A stretch of 64,000 bases of DNA. Origin: Flavobacterium sp. ENC. Lineage in GTDB: Bacteria > Bacteroidota > Bacteroidia > Flavobacteriales > Flavobacteriaceae. Each line of letters starts with the position of its first letter. Within the stretch, counting starts at the first letter, position 1. The DNA lies in assembly GCF_020991415.1 (NCBI RefSeq), contig NZ_JAJMOY010000008.1, positions 100,844-164,843 on the forward strand. The letters run 5' to 3'. The notes below the pieces were generated by a model. That model worked only from the letters and a program-made list of their open reading frames with translations. It made no database searches and had not been told where the DNA came from. Shown piece by piece: positions 56,601-64,000 of the stretch. The position numbers were made by a program, and so were the translations under genes.

Positions 56601-59600
56601 ATCCGTGTAAAATTAGTGGGAGAAAACCTGTATAGTCCGGAATTGGTAGATGCTGCTGTTGTCACAGAAGCAGACCGTGATCCTGACAGTGACGATCCGG
56701 ATGTGTTTTTAGTAGAGCCGCAATACCTGCGCTATGTGGCCGATTTTGTACCCTCATGGAGACCGGACTGGGCCAATGCCTTATTGCCGTACCACCCTGA
56801 ATATCAATATTATGTTTACAACAAAGCCATATGTGAAAAATTCAATACTATTGGAGATAACTCAGATGGATTTGATGAAAAAATAAGAGACATCAATTAC
56901 TACGACAGTGAAAATAATATCGTTAAAGACAATAGCATCTTTACACCGACAGGAATAATCAATTCACTGTTAACAAAAGTTGATGTTGTAAATGATAATA
57001 GCGATCCATATTATATTTCTAAAAACAATTTAGAATCCGAGGACGATTTTATACTTCGCAAAGATTTAATGAGAGAAGCCTTAACAACCAATTTTGATGG
57101 TATTGTGATGAGCAACGGAAAGAGACTGAACATGCTACAGGCTTCTTATTACTTTGCCGTTTACACGAATGGAATTGCTCCGGAATCCGTATATGAAGAC
57201 TTCGTAAACCTGAGTCAGGATCAGTTACTGAACAAGATTAACACCACCCTTACTGATCCAATCAAGGAACAGGTTTGGAGTAATTTCAAAACGAATTATA
57301 TTGCTTTAAAACAAAAAACAAGAACTGTTTTTGCTCATATTTTTGCAAGTAAAAATAACAATTACAATGATTGCATCGGTAATCCTGAAAGCTCGGATAC
57401 CTTTGTTACGTTGTTTAAAAAATATACAACCGTTGGAAACCCGAATAATAATTTCGTAAGACTTACGAAATTAATAGACACCATTTCTGATCAACCCGCT
57501 AAACCTGCAGGCAGTGACGGAATTGAATGGGCTTGTTCCGAAGAAACTTCTGCTTTGTACAAAACCAAAGAAAAAAGATTTGTACCTGCCGATTACGGAT
57601 ATGACTCTGCCCTTTCTGATGCACAGGCTATCGCAGACATTAAAGCAAGCACGGAAGCTGCGATGTTTATGGAAACCGGAAAATGTCCAATGGCATTTGA
57701 AATGGAGTATTTCCTTCAGGGATTAGTAGACCCTAAAATTCAAAGTCAGGGACTATTGATCAATGGTTTCAAAACGACCAGCATGCCGTATCTGAGTAAA
57801 AACTTATTCAATGCGCAGGTTAACCCAACCTTTAATTTACAGACTGCTTCTGAAACTCCGAAAATAAAAGCTTTCGAAGATGCTTCGGGCACTTTAAACA
57901 TTGGTTTTACCTATTTAGGAAACGATATTGCAACACCAATCGAATTGCGTTTTACCAACAACACCTCCGACTATCACGATGCCTGTGGAAACAGCGTAAA
58001 TGCACCAAGATGGCAGGATATCGTTGGATTCAAAACGGTATATTACATCCCGGGATCTTATGATAATGTAGACAAAACCTACAGGTTCCAGATTATCGCC
58101 CTTGTAAAAAGAAGCGGAAGCAGTACCAACTGTAAATCTCCGGAAGAAGTAATTATTGAAGGTACTACTAAAGCAAACGTTGGAGAATGTTCTTATTTAG
58201 CCACAGCACCTTGTGATAAAAAAGAAAAATTTGATGACTCCTTTAGAAAATTAGTACTTCATCTTCAGTCAGCAGGAACAATCAGAAATGCCAGTGTAGA
58301 TATTACGAAAAATCCTGTTTTTACAGATGGTTATTTGTATACGTACTTAGGCGTTAAGGAAAATGATGTGGTAACCTGGAGAAATACTTCAGAAGGTATT
58401 TCCCTTTTTGTCAATGACGACAAACGTGTTGCGCTTAATACAGGAAGCTACACTTTAGGAACGGACCGTATTACCGGTATTTCAATCGGAAATTTACAGG
58501 GTGGTTACAACCTGGTTAGAATCACAACCCGAAGAGGTCTTTTGTTTTCAAGCAGACAAGTAACGGGACGAATCACTTCCGGAAATACGAACAGACCACT
58601 TTATTTAACCTGTTGTTCGCCTTGTGGGGAATGGGATTATAATGGAGACGGTTTAGGTGACGCTTGTGGCGGTGGTGGAAATTGTGGTACTATAGATACC
58701 GATGGTGACGGAATTTTTGATAATTGCGACAACTGTGTAAACACACCCAACCCAAATCAGGAACCTTGTAACAACTATACACCTGTTGTGTCTTGTAATG
58801 TGGTTGCTGCTGAGGAATTGGCGTATGAAACAAATGTAAAAAATATATTAAACGACTTCTTAATCTCAAGAAACCACGAGATTAATGCTGAAGGGGATTT
58901 CTACAAAGCAGGAAGCGTATCAAGCAACAGTTTGGTGAATACTTTTGTGAGAGATTCTAAATTAGTATCGCATTTCCAAAAAGAAAGAACCCGATATACG
59001 GAGAACAATTTCCGTCCGGTCGTGATCGATAAATATTCTATTATTGCAGAGAACACTTTGGTAAGCATCACGTTTGATGAAAATTCCGGTTCGGTGTACA
59101 ACAAGAATTTCATCAACTTTTATGATATCAATTTAAAAAATGCCCGACGTATCAACTACATAGACGTGACAAGTGATTTATCTTTTGTCATTAATTTTGT
59201 AGACAGTCAGAACAGAACCATCACACAAAAAGGGGGTAAAATTTCGCATTACACCTTTACGAAAATAACAAGTTCAGAAGCCAAAGCTCCTGCCGTAGCC
59301 TTCTGTCCTTTTGTGTCGGAAACCTATCCGCCTAAAACCACGAGTAAAAAAGCAGACAGTTCAGACGATTTATATGTTACTATTTCTAAAGACGGAGAAG
59401 TAGAATTCCAAAATAACAAAATGGCGTTATCGTCAAAAACAGGAAGAAGCAAAGCCGTTCAGTCCATTGAAGCGGAAGTTCCGACTTTCAAATGTTCCGA
59501 TGTATGTATTACCAGTGTAGTTGCTCCTGTAGTGTGCGGTGACAAGTGGCGTACCTTCGCCTCGGTGATCAGCATGCAGGTTCCGGATTATAAATTAACG

Positions 59601-62600
59601 GAAAACATGGATATCAATCCTAAATATTTCTGTGAAGCAAACTTTGGCTATATCAGTACCGATTATTTACAGTACCTGGCCAAAATGGAAATTACGAGTG
59701 TTAAAAATCCATTGTTTGTAACCATCAGTGAATTTGGTTCTACTAAATTAAGATACGGAAATACAGCAACAAGTGCTGTTATCAATGAATACTACACGTA
59801 TATCGAAGGACAAAAAGTAAATCCTACTGAAGAATCATTAGTTTGGATGCAGTTTGCAGACCGCTATGTGGTTGCCAATAAAATTTGTGCACCAGCTGTA
59901 ATGGTTCCGACTTTTAGCCTGGAAATTCCGGATGAAACCATCACCAAAACACCATGTGAACTATACGCGGCTTCTGTAAAAGCAGCCAATAAACAAGAAA
60001 TTGAAGCAGCTTTCTTTGCCAACAAAAAAGAAGAATTCAAAGAAAACTATCTTGCTGCTGCCTTAGAGGGCGTAACAGAAACACTGACTCAGACTGCTGC
60101 AGATAAAGAATACCAATATACATTATACTATTACGATCAGGCCGGAAATCTAACACAGACCGTTCCACCTGAAGGAGTAGACCGATTAAAACCAACCTCA
60201 GATGAGGCGATAAAAGATGTCAGAGCCAACAGTCCGGAAAAAACAGATACCGCCCTTGTCAATGGCGTAGCAGTTGCTCCGGAACATAAACTGCAGACGC
60301 AATACCGTTATAATTCCTTAAACCAGCTGGTATGGCAAAAAACGCCGGACGGAGGAGAAACCCGATTTGCATACGATGCTTTGGGGAGAATTATAGCTTC
60401 TCAAAATGCCAACCAGATCAAAACAAGACCTCTTTTCAGCTACACCCGCTATGACGGATTAGGCCGAATCATGGAAGCCGGTCAGTTTGAAGTGAAAGCC
60501 GGTGTTACGCTTACGATTAATGAAAACGGAAGACTGGTATTCGGAAATACAACCGATTTAGTTCCTGTTGATGCGGTTTCAGATGCATTCCCATATAACC
60601 AGGGAGCAAGTTTTGAGCAGATTACCAAAACGTTGTATGACGTTCCTGTAGAAAATACGAGCAATTGGTTTACCGCTTATGCTGCTGATAACAATCATAA
60701 AAGAGTGACGGCGGTGCTTTATTATAACAAACTGGCTGCAGAAGTAACCGAAATAAAAGCATACGATAAATATGATAATGCCATATTATACGATTATGAT
60801 GTGCACGGAAACGTAAAAGAATTAATCCACCACACCAACAACAATACAGAACTGACTACTTTAGGTCTGGACCGTAAAAAAGTGGTGTATGATTATGATT
60901 TGATTAGTGGAAATGTAAATCAGGTAACGTATCAGCCAAATAAAGAACAGGACCAGTTCATACACCGTTATGAATATGATGCTGACAACAGAATCAAACA
61001 AGTATACACGAGTAAAGACAATGTGGTCTGGGAAAAAGAAGCCAACTATTTGTACTACGAACATGGTCCGTTGGCCCGTGTGGAAATCGGAGATAAAAAT
61101 GTACAGGGCTTAGATTATATTTATACGCTGCAAGGCTGGTTAAAAGGAGTAAACTCTGAAAGACTGGGTTCAGGATATGATGCCGGTAAAGACGGATTAA
61201 GTGTGGCCAAAGATGCTTTTGGTTTTGCCCTGAATTATTATAAGGGAGATTACAAATCAAGATTTGGTACGCCTGACAATACTATTTTTAGTTACAGCAA
61301 AGCGGAAAAACTGGAAGGGACTTCGAACCTGTACAATGGAAACATCAAAGAAATGATCACTTCCTTGTCAGGCACAAATAACGAACCTATTCCAACGCAG
61401 TTTAATTATTACAAATACGATCAGCTGAACCGTATCAAGAACATGGATTCCAAAGCAATTGCCTATACAGGTGGTCTGTCCGGGTCTCCTGTAAACGGGT
61501 TTAAAAGTGATTACAAATACGACAGAAACGGTAACATTACCTATCTGAACAGCTGGGCACCTTTAGCCAACGGAGCGTTAAACACAACCCAAATGGATCA
61601 GCTTACGTATAATTACCTTGCCGGCACCAACAAACTGGACCATGTTACCGATGTGGTTCCGAATAATGCCTTTACCAATTTCATTGATAAACCGGATGAT
61701 ACGTCATTTGATATCGATAGCCAAAGTGCGAAAAATTACGAATACGATGAAATCGGTCAGTTAATCAAAGATGCCAAAGAAAATCTGGACGAAATAAAAT
61801 GGCGTGTGGACGGTAAAGTAGCCTCTGTTACCAAAAGCAAAGGACTTTCAGATCAGGTCATTATCAGTTTCGAATACGATGGTCTAGGAAACAGAACTGC
61901 CAAAACCGTAAGCAGCGGTACAACTGCTACTACCACCTATTACGAACGTGATGCTCAGGGAAATACACTGAGTACGTACGAAATGGTAAAAGAAGGAGCC
62001 GTTACCAAATACTATCTGGTTGAACAGGATATTTATGGCAGCAGCCGTTTAGGAGTCGAAAAAGGAAAAAGAGAAATCACAAAAGATGTTTCTTCGGCCC
62101 TTAAAAATTCTAACGTAATCACTGCAGATGCTAAAAATGCTGTCATAGCACAAGTGGCTGCCGATATAAAAGCAAAATCGGGATTAGGATTTACCTTAAA
62201 TGTTGGATCAGCCCATTGGCCAATAGACGCGAAGAATGCGATAAATTTATTTGAAAATAAAACAGCCCAAACAGAATCGGTATCCATAAGTTCACACTTT
62301 AAAATCGACGCTGCTAATGCTGCTAGTAAAGACGCCATAACCACTATAGCTGCACTCCACGGATCTTCTATTGAGGGAGGAGACAATTTCCCCGGTGATA
62401 ATACATTTGGGTACAGAAGTTCGATTGTAGTAAGTGTCAAAAAAGACGGTACTGGATATACACCGGTCATTTCGTTAATCAAATACCGTCGTAACCATAA
62501 CAAATACAAAAAAGTAATCAAACTGAAGAAGCGTACCCGTTTCTCTTTCAGGAATTATGAAACTTTGACAGAATACACCATGAAACCAATCGAAAGAGCC

Positions 62601-64000
62601 GAAGATCAGGGTATTTCGATTCCGGAAAAAGAATGGGATTTCAAAGCCGATATTAAATTGAACAATGCGACATCAAATTACGATATCGTACTGAACATTA
62701 ATGGGAATATCTATACGACAGTTGCCAAAACAAGCCAGCCATTAACCGGGCAGGAAAATGTAGGATTTGACAATGGTGATTCGGGGCTTAAAATCAAGAT
62801 ACCGGCCAATACGCTTGGTAAAGCTGCTATTGAATTTCAACCGGGTGTAATACAAAATTATCCGGCCACTATCTCACAGATTTGTGACTTTACCTACAGT
62901 ATCAATAACGGAGAAGATCCGGAGGACATCAAAGTAAATAAATTTGAACTGGATGAAGGAACAGGTACGACAGCACTATCTGATGCTAAGATTCCTATGA
63001 CCTTTTTACCAAACCCTCTAATTTCAGGCGTTAGTTTTGAAAAAACGTATTGCGGGAATCCGGATGAAGATACAGACGGAGATGGTTATATAAATACAGA
63101 AGACAACTGTCCTTTTACCTTCAATCCGAAACAGGAAGATGAAGATAAAGATGGTGTAGGTGATATTTGTGACAACTGTAAAAAAACGATTAACAAAGAT
63201 CAGTTAGATGCTGATAACGATGGTGTTGGTGATGCCTGTGATAATTGTAAATTAAAACCTAACTTTGACCAGGTGGATACCGACAAAGATGGTTATGGTG
63301 ATGTTTGTGACAATTGCAGAATAAAACCAAATCCGGGACAGGAAGACAGCAATGCTAATGGTATTGGAGATGCCTGTGAAGGTGAGGATCAGGGAGAAGG
63401 AAGCGACACCGTTGCCGGAACGCCGCTTACCTCCTACCGTTTTGTTGGAGATAAAAATTATGAGTTATCCAACCATTTAGGAAACGTATTAAGTGTTATT
63501 ACCGATAGAAAACTTGTGCGTACGAGTAGTGAACCAATTCAGGTAGCCCTTGATAATTTTGATTTTACAGGATGGGCAACTATTAGAGCCAACAGCAATT
63601 GGAATACCACATACAGTCAGGCCGTTGCTACCAATACGGATAGAGCAGTTATTACTGCTGATGGCCCGAGTAAAGGAGTATCTTATGCTATGAGCACCAC
63701 CGCGGGCAAAAAGTATACCATCTCGTATGATTTAGATTTGATGGCAACACCTGAAATAACGGTTAAAGCAGCGGATTTGTCAAGTCCGGGTCCAATAATT
63801 AAAAAAACAGATAATACTTCTGGCAGACAAAGTGTAACATTCACTGCGACGTCTAGTGTTACTGTAATCGAATGGTTACGTACCAGAGCAAAAGACAATA
63901 TAATTGATAAATTTGCTATAGACAATGTGGCTACGAGTGTAGAATCAATACCAAATACAGTTGCTTTTACAGCCTTTGTACCGGACGTATTGAGTTACTC
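53643..64000 (+). CDS. Giant RHS-repeat (TcC-like) protein, 3' end outside window
   Basis: The frame is open from the ATG at 53643 to the last base, at least 3452 residues; I checked it at eleven points along its length. Signal peptide about 1-21 (FAFSQ). Fibronectin-like beta domains fill about 30-340. Conserved flavobacterial RHS segments follow (YFDGSLRNRQTV near 366, YTPDNTGRIKRKGGVG near 505, SVSYLDPQGRTVATA near 565). There is a Cys-rich stretch near 775, thrombospondin-type-3-like calcium repeats near 1657-1706, and true YD repeats about 2150-2800 (FAYDALGRI, YKYDRNGNI, FEYDGLGNRTAK). A second calcium-repeat block lies at 3141-3250, and HLGNVLSVITDRK at about 3278-3290 marks the RHS core. 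The window ends at PDVLSYS, where the core normally continues toward a variable C-terminal tip. Confidence 0.9.
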   Translation, partial: MYINKHLIAFVFTLFSLFAFSQQEETLGDKKQGDLLSGKPKLQVTDSKINDINKQNVFTSVNPGVSIHFGFADEPTNSAAFASVYYSQVVLTVIPLDKNGNPITTYKDKTGAVKTFQNSLTLKIKHDYATKEKKFDDYVVYRLPGVHKAEVIVESIKYFDADGTTEINITNAPAYLELKFNTERYYNMQLSNTQFTSVLPLTHQFVKYNSTRGTVVSKVSDGADELIINWTKDAVAPAVEYELEWTWIDNYKKDGSKLMPSEIALTEQDFKQNSTRIQTKELGYRIPLVYSNGYLVYRVRPVGRFLDNIAKNYYGMWSSGLTDTFTNISDWKNMVEIDQPHELGKKNWQYQASFAEDGKKKEIVSYFDGSLRNRQTVTKTNTEGKELSGGQLVDTQGKAIVGEVIYDTQGRPAVEILPAPVNSSGIHYYNDLNKNMGNTIYSHNDFDWDNPSVTDCTPVPASKMSNANGAGNYYSENNAVTSNFQDLVPNANGYPFSQVEYTPDNTGRIKRKGGVGLDHQIGSGHEMLYFYGQPKQEELNRLFGYKVGDFKRYKKNIVIDPNSQASVSYLDPQGRTVATALIGDNKGNLVSLDDETKDSLHLITTTNLLSNNDKYSSGVAGIEEDGIRLNVPVSVVKEGETTFAYTLTKTVGSYTDLCLTGKQYPFVYDWSMGMKNDCADELLVGADPLRAKFGTESVSTFAPVALTIAKREYKGLNNGQFLKVGTYPLSKDLRVDHDVLNRYANDYIAQLVLDKKCLPDYSGLEPDIKEEDCNVTCKSCEESLVCENLTKEQCDAFKLKLSTDPSSLGKTSERESYIVDAEKQYILKNLNAEFAISTIKYNGSQYADSNTNSTITQTQITTKANAFKLEFRSLLSGCRELCAQPVNVCNLNLQNLLGDVSPHGQYGSVEGLESEDDEINDPAKSKITDPLSIFNDQNQFLYGGYTTAMDTVPDTKEVVEIKVSNYNWRKPVGGHYRDGEDETISKIRVKLVGENLYSPELVDAAVVTEADRDPDSDDPDVFLVEPQYLRYVADFVPSWRPDWANALLPYHPEYQYYVYNKAICEKFNTIGDNSDGFDEKIRDINYYDSENNIVKDNSIFTPTGIINSLLTKVDVVNDNSDPYYISKNNLESEDDFILRKDLMREALTTNFDGIVMSNGKRLNMLQASYYFAVYTNGIAPESVYEDFVNLSQDQLLNKINTTLTDPIKEQVWSNFKTNYIALKQKTRTVFAHIFASKNNNYNDCIGNPESSDTFVTLFKKYTTVGNPNNNFVRLTKLIDTISDQPAKPAGSDGIEWACSEETSALYKTKEKRFVPADYGYDSALSDAQAIADIKASTEAAMFMETGKCPMAFEMEYFLQGLVDPKIQSQGLLINGFKTTSMPYLSKNLFNAQVNPTFNLQTASETPKIKAFEDASGTLNIGFTYLGNDIATPIELRFTNNTSDYHDACGNSVNAPRWQDIVGFKTVYYIPGSYDNVDKTYRFQIIALVKRSGSSTNCKSPEEVIIEGTTKANVGECSYLATAPCDKKEKFDDSFRKLVLHLQSAGTIRNASVDITKNPVFTDGYLYTYLGVKENDVVTWRNTSEGISLFVNDDKRVALNTGSYTLGTDRITGISIGNLQGGYNLVRITTRRGLLFSSRQVTGRITSGNTNRPLYLTCCSPCGEWDYNGDGLGDACGGGGNCGTIDTDGDGIFDNCDNCVNTPNPNQEPCNNYTPVVSCNVVAAEELAYETNVKNILNDFLISRNHEINAEGDFYKAGSVSSNSLVNTFVRDSKLVSHFQKERTRYTENNFRPVVIDKYSIIAENTLVSITFDENSGSVYNKNFINFYDINLKNARRINYIDVTSDLSFVINFVDSQNRTITQKGGKISHYTFTKITSSEAKAPAVAFCPFVSETYPPKTTSKKADSSDDLYVTISKDGEVEFQNNKMALSSKTGRSKAVQSIEAEVPTFKCSDVCITSVVAPVVCGDKWRTFASVISMQVPDYKLTENMDINPKYFCEANFGYISTDYLQYLAKMEITSVKNPLFVTISEFGSTKLRYGNTATSAVINEYYTYIEGQKVNPTEESLVWMQFADRYVVANKICAPAVMVPTFSLEIPDETITKTPCELYAASVKAANKQEIEAAFFANKKEEFKENYLAAALEGVTETLTQTAADKEYQYTLYYYDQAGNLTQTVPPEGVDRLKPTSDEAIKDVRANSPEKTDTALVNGVAVAPEHKLQTQYRYNSLNQLVWQKTPDGGETRFAYDALGRIIASQNANQIKTRPLFSYTRYDGLGRIMEAGQFEVKAGVTLTINENGRLVFGNTTDLVPVDAVSDAFPYNQGASFEQITKTLYDVPVENTSNWFTAYAADNNHKRVTAVLYYNKLAAEVTEIKAYDKYDNAILYDYDVHGNVKELIHHTNNNTELTTLGLDRKKVVYDYDLISGNVNQVTYQPNKEQDQFIHRYEYDADNRIKQVYTSKDNVVWEKEANYLYYEHGPLARVEIGDKNVQGLDYIYTLQGWLKGVNSERLGSGYDAGKDGLSVAKDAFGFALNYYKGDYKSRFGTPDNTIFSYSKAEKLEGTSNLYNGNIKEMITSLSGTNNEPIPTQFNYYKYDQLNRIKNMDSKAIAYTGGLSGSPVNGFKSDYKYDRNGNITYLNSWAPLANGALNTTQMDQLTYNYLAGTNKLDHVTDVVPNNAFTNFIDKPDDTSFDIDSQSAKNYEYDEIGQLIKDAKENLDEIKWRVDGKVASVTKSKGLSDQVIISFEYDGLGNRTAKTVSSGTTATTTYYERDAQGNTLSTYEMVKEGAVTKYYLVEQDIYGSSRLGVEKGKREITKDVSSALKNSNVITADAKNAVIAQVAADIKAKSGLGFTLNVGSAHWPIDAKNAINLFENKTAQTESVSISSHFKIDAANAASKDAITTIAALHGSSIEGGDNFPGDNTFGYRSSIVVSVKKDGTGYTPVISLIKYRRNHNKYKKVIKLKKRTRFSFRNYETLTEYTMKPIERAEDQGISIPEKEWDFKADIKLNNATSNYDIVLNINGNIYTTVAKTSQPLTGQENVGFDNGDSGLKIKIPANTLGKAAIEFQPGVIQNYPATISQICDFTYSINNGEDPEDIKVNKFELDEGTGTTALSDAKIPMTFLPNPLISGVSFEKTYCGNPDEDTDGDGYINTEDNCPFTFNPKQEDEDKDGVGDICDNCKKTINKDQLDADNDGVGDACDNCKLKPNFDQVDTDKDGYGDVCDNCRIKPNPGQEDSNANGIGDACEGEDQGEGSDTVAGTPLTSYRFVGDKNYELSNHLGNVLSVITDRKLVRTSSEPIQVALDNFDFTGWATIRANSNWNTTYSQAVATNTDRAVITADGPSKGVSYAMSTTAGKKYTISYDLDLMATPEITVKAADLSSPGPIIKKTDNTSGRQSVTFTATSSVTVIEWLRTRAKDNIIDKFAIDNVATSVESIPNTVAFTAFVPDVLSY

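Noticed and set aside
62033..62521. 162-residue minus-strand ORF inside the RHS gene
   Set aside because: The plus-strand frame is continuous here and encodes recognisable RHS-associated sequence; the reverse frame shows no domain.
34500..64000. Type IX secretion through a C-terminal sorting domain
   Set aside because: None of the complete LRR proteins has a recognisable T9SS C-terminal domain; the RHS protein's end is outside the window, so it cannot be judged.
1..64000. Insertion sequences or prophage
   Set aside because: No transposase, integrase or phage structural gene is seen on either strand; repeats are short palindromes only.

Overview
The window is an AT-rich chromosomal segment of a Bacteroidetes bacterium, most likely a Flavobacterium or a close relative. 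The evidence is flavobacterial gene families (DUF5686 outer-membrane protein, LytTR/LytS pair, STM3941-family protein, Bacteroidetes-type RHS proteins), promoters of the TAnnTTTG type, absence of Shine-Dalgarno sequences, and many flavobacterial dispersed palindromes between genes. Names of families come from recognising protein sequence by eye; no database was searched.

Positions 1-26.8 kb are core chromosome. In order: the end of pyrH and frr (translation recycling); a DUF5686 outer-membrane protein; a CPA2 cation/proton antiporter; a LytTR response regulator with its sensor kinase; an SMR exporter; an MMPL/RND-type transporter and an STM3941-like protein; asnS; rpoN (sigma-54); a tandem array of compound palindromic repeats; a membrane-anchored hypothetical; tdk; an acidic Glu/Pro-rich protein; rsmI; a HopJ-family protein; a small membrane protein; recJ and an overlapping MFS transporter; a Cys-rich hypothetical; a heptaheme cytochrome c lipoprotein; lpxH and queD; a crotonase; tRNA-Ala(GGC); and a 58-residue membrane peptide.

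An almost gene-free stretch follows (26.84-27.81 kb). It holds a candidate non-coding RNA flanked by a good promoter and an intrinsic terminator.

From 27.8 kb to the end there is one co-directional, tightly packed locus of more than 36 kb that runs out of the window. It encodes an OmpH/Skp-like periplasmic protein, a lipoprotein, a 1867-residue TcB/SpvB-like shell protein, five tandem paralogues made of leucine-rich repeats, an Ig-like domain, PKD-like domains and a conserved C-terminal module, a ~237-residue secreted protein, and a giant RHS (TcC-like) protein whose 3' end is cut off. The fifth LRR paralogue also carries a von Willebrand A domain and a C-terminal domain ending in RHS-like YD sequence. 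As I remember Bacteroidetes homologues, that last domain normally ends the TcB-like protein. The locus therefore looks like an RHS/Tc-like surface or toxin-delivery system whose TcB-like half has been split, with an array of LRR-PKD modules lying between the two parts. This is the most interesting part of the window.

The proposed division of labour is inference: OmpH-like chaperoning in the periplasm, TcB-like and RHS halves forming a hollow shell, LRR/Ig/PKD proteins providing surface adhesion or recognition, and a variable tip beyond the window edge.
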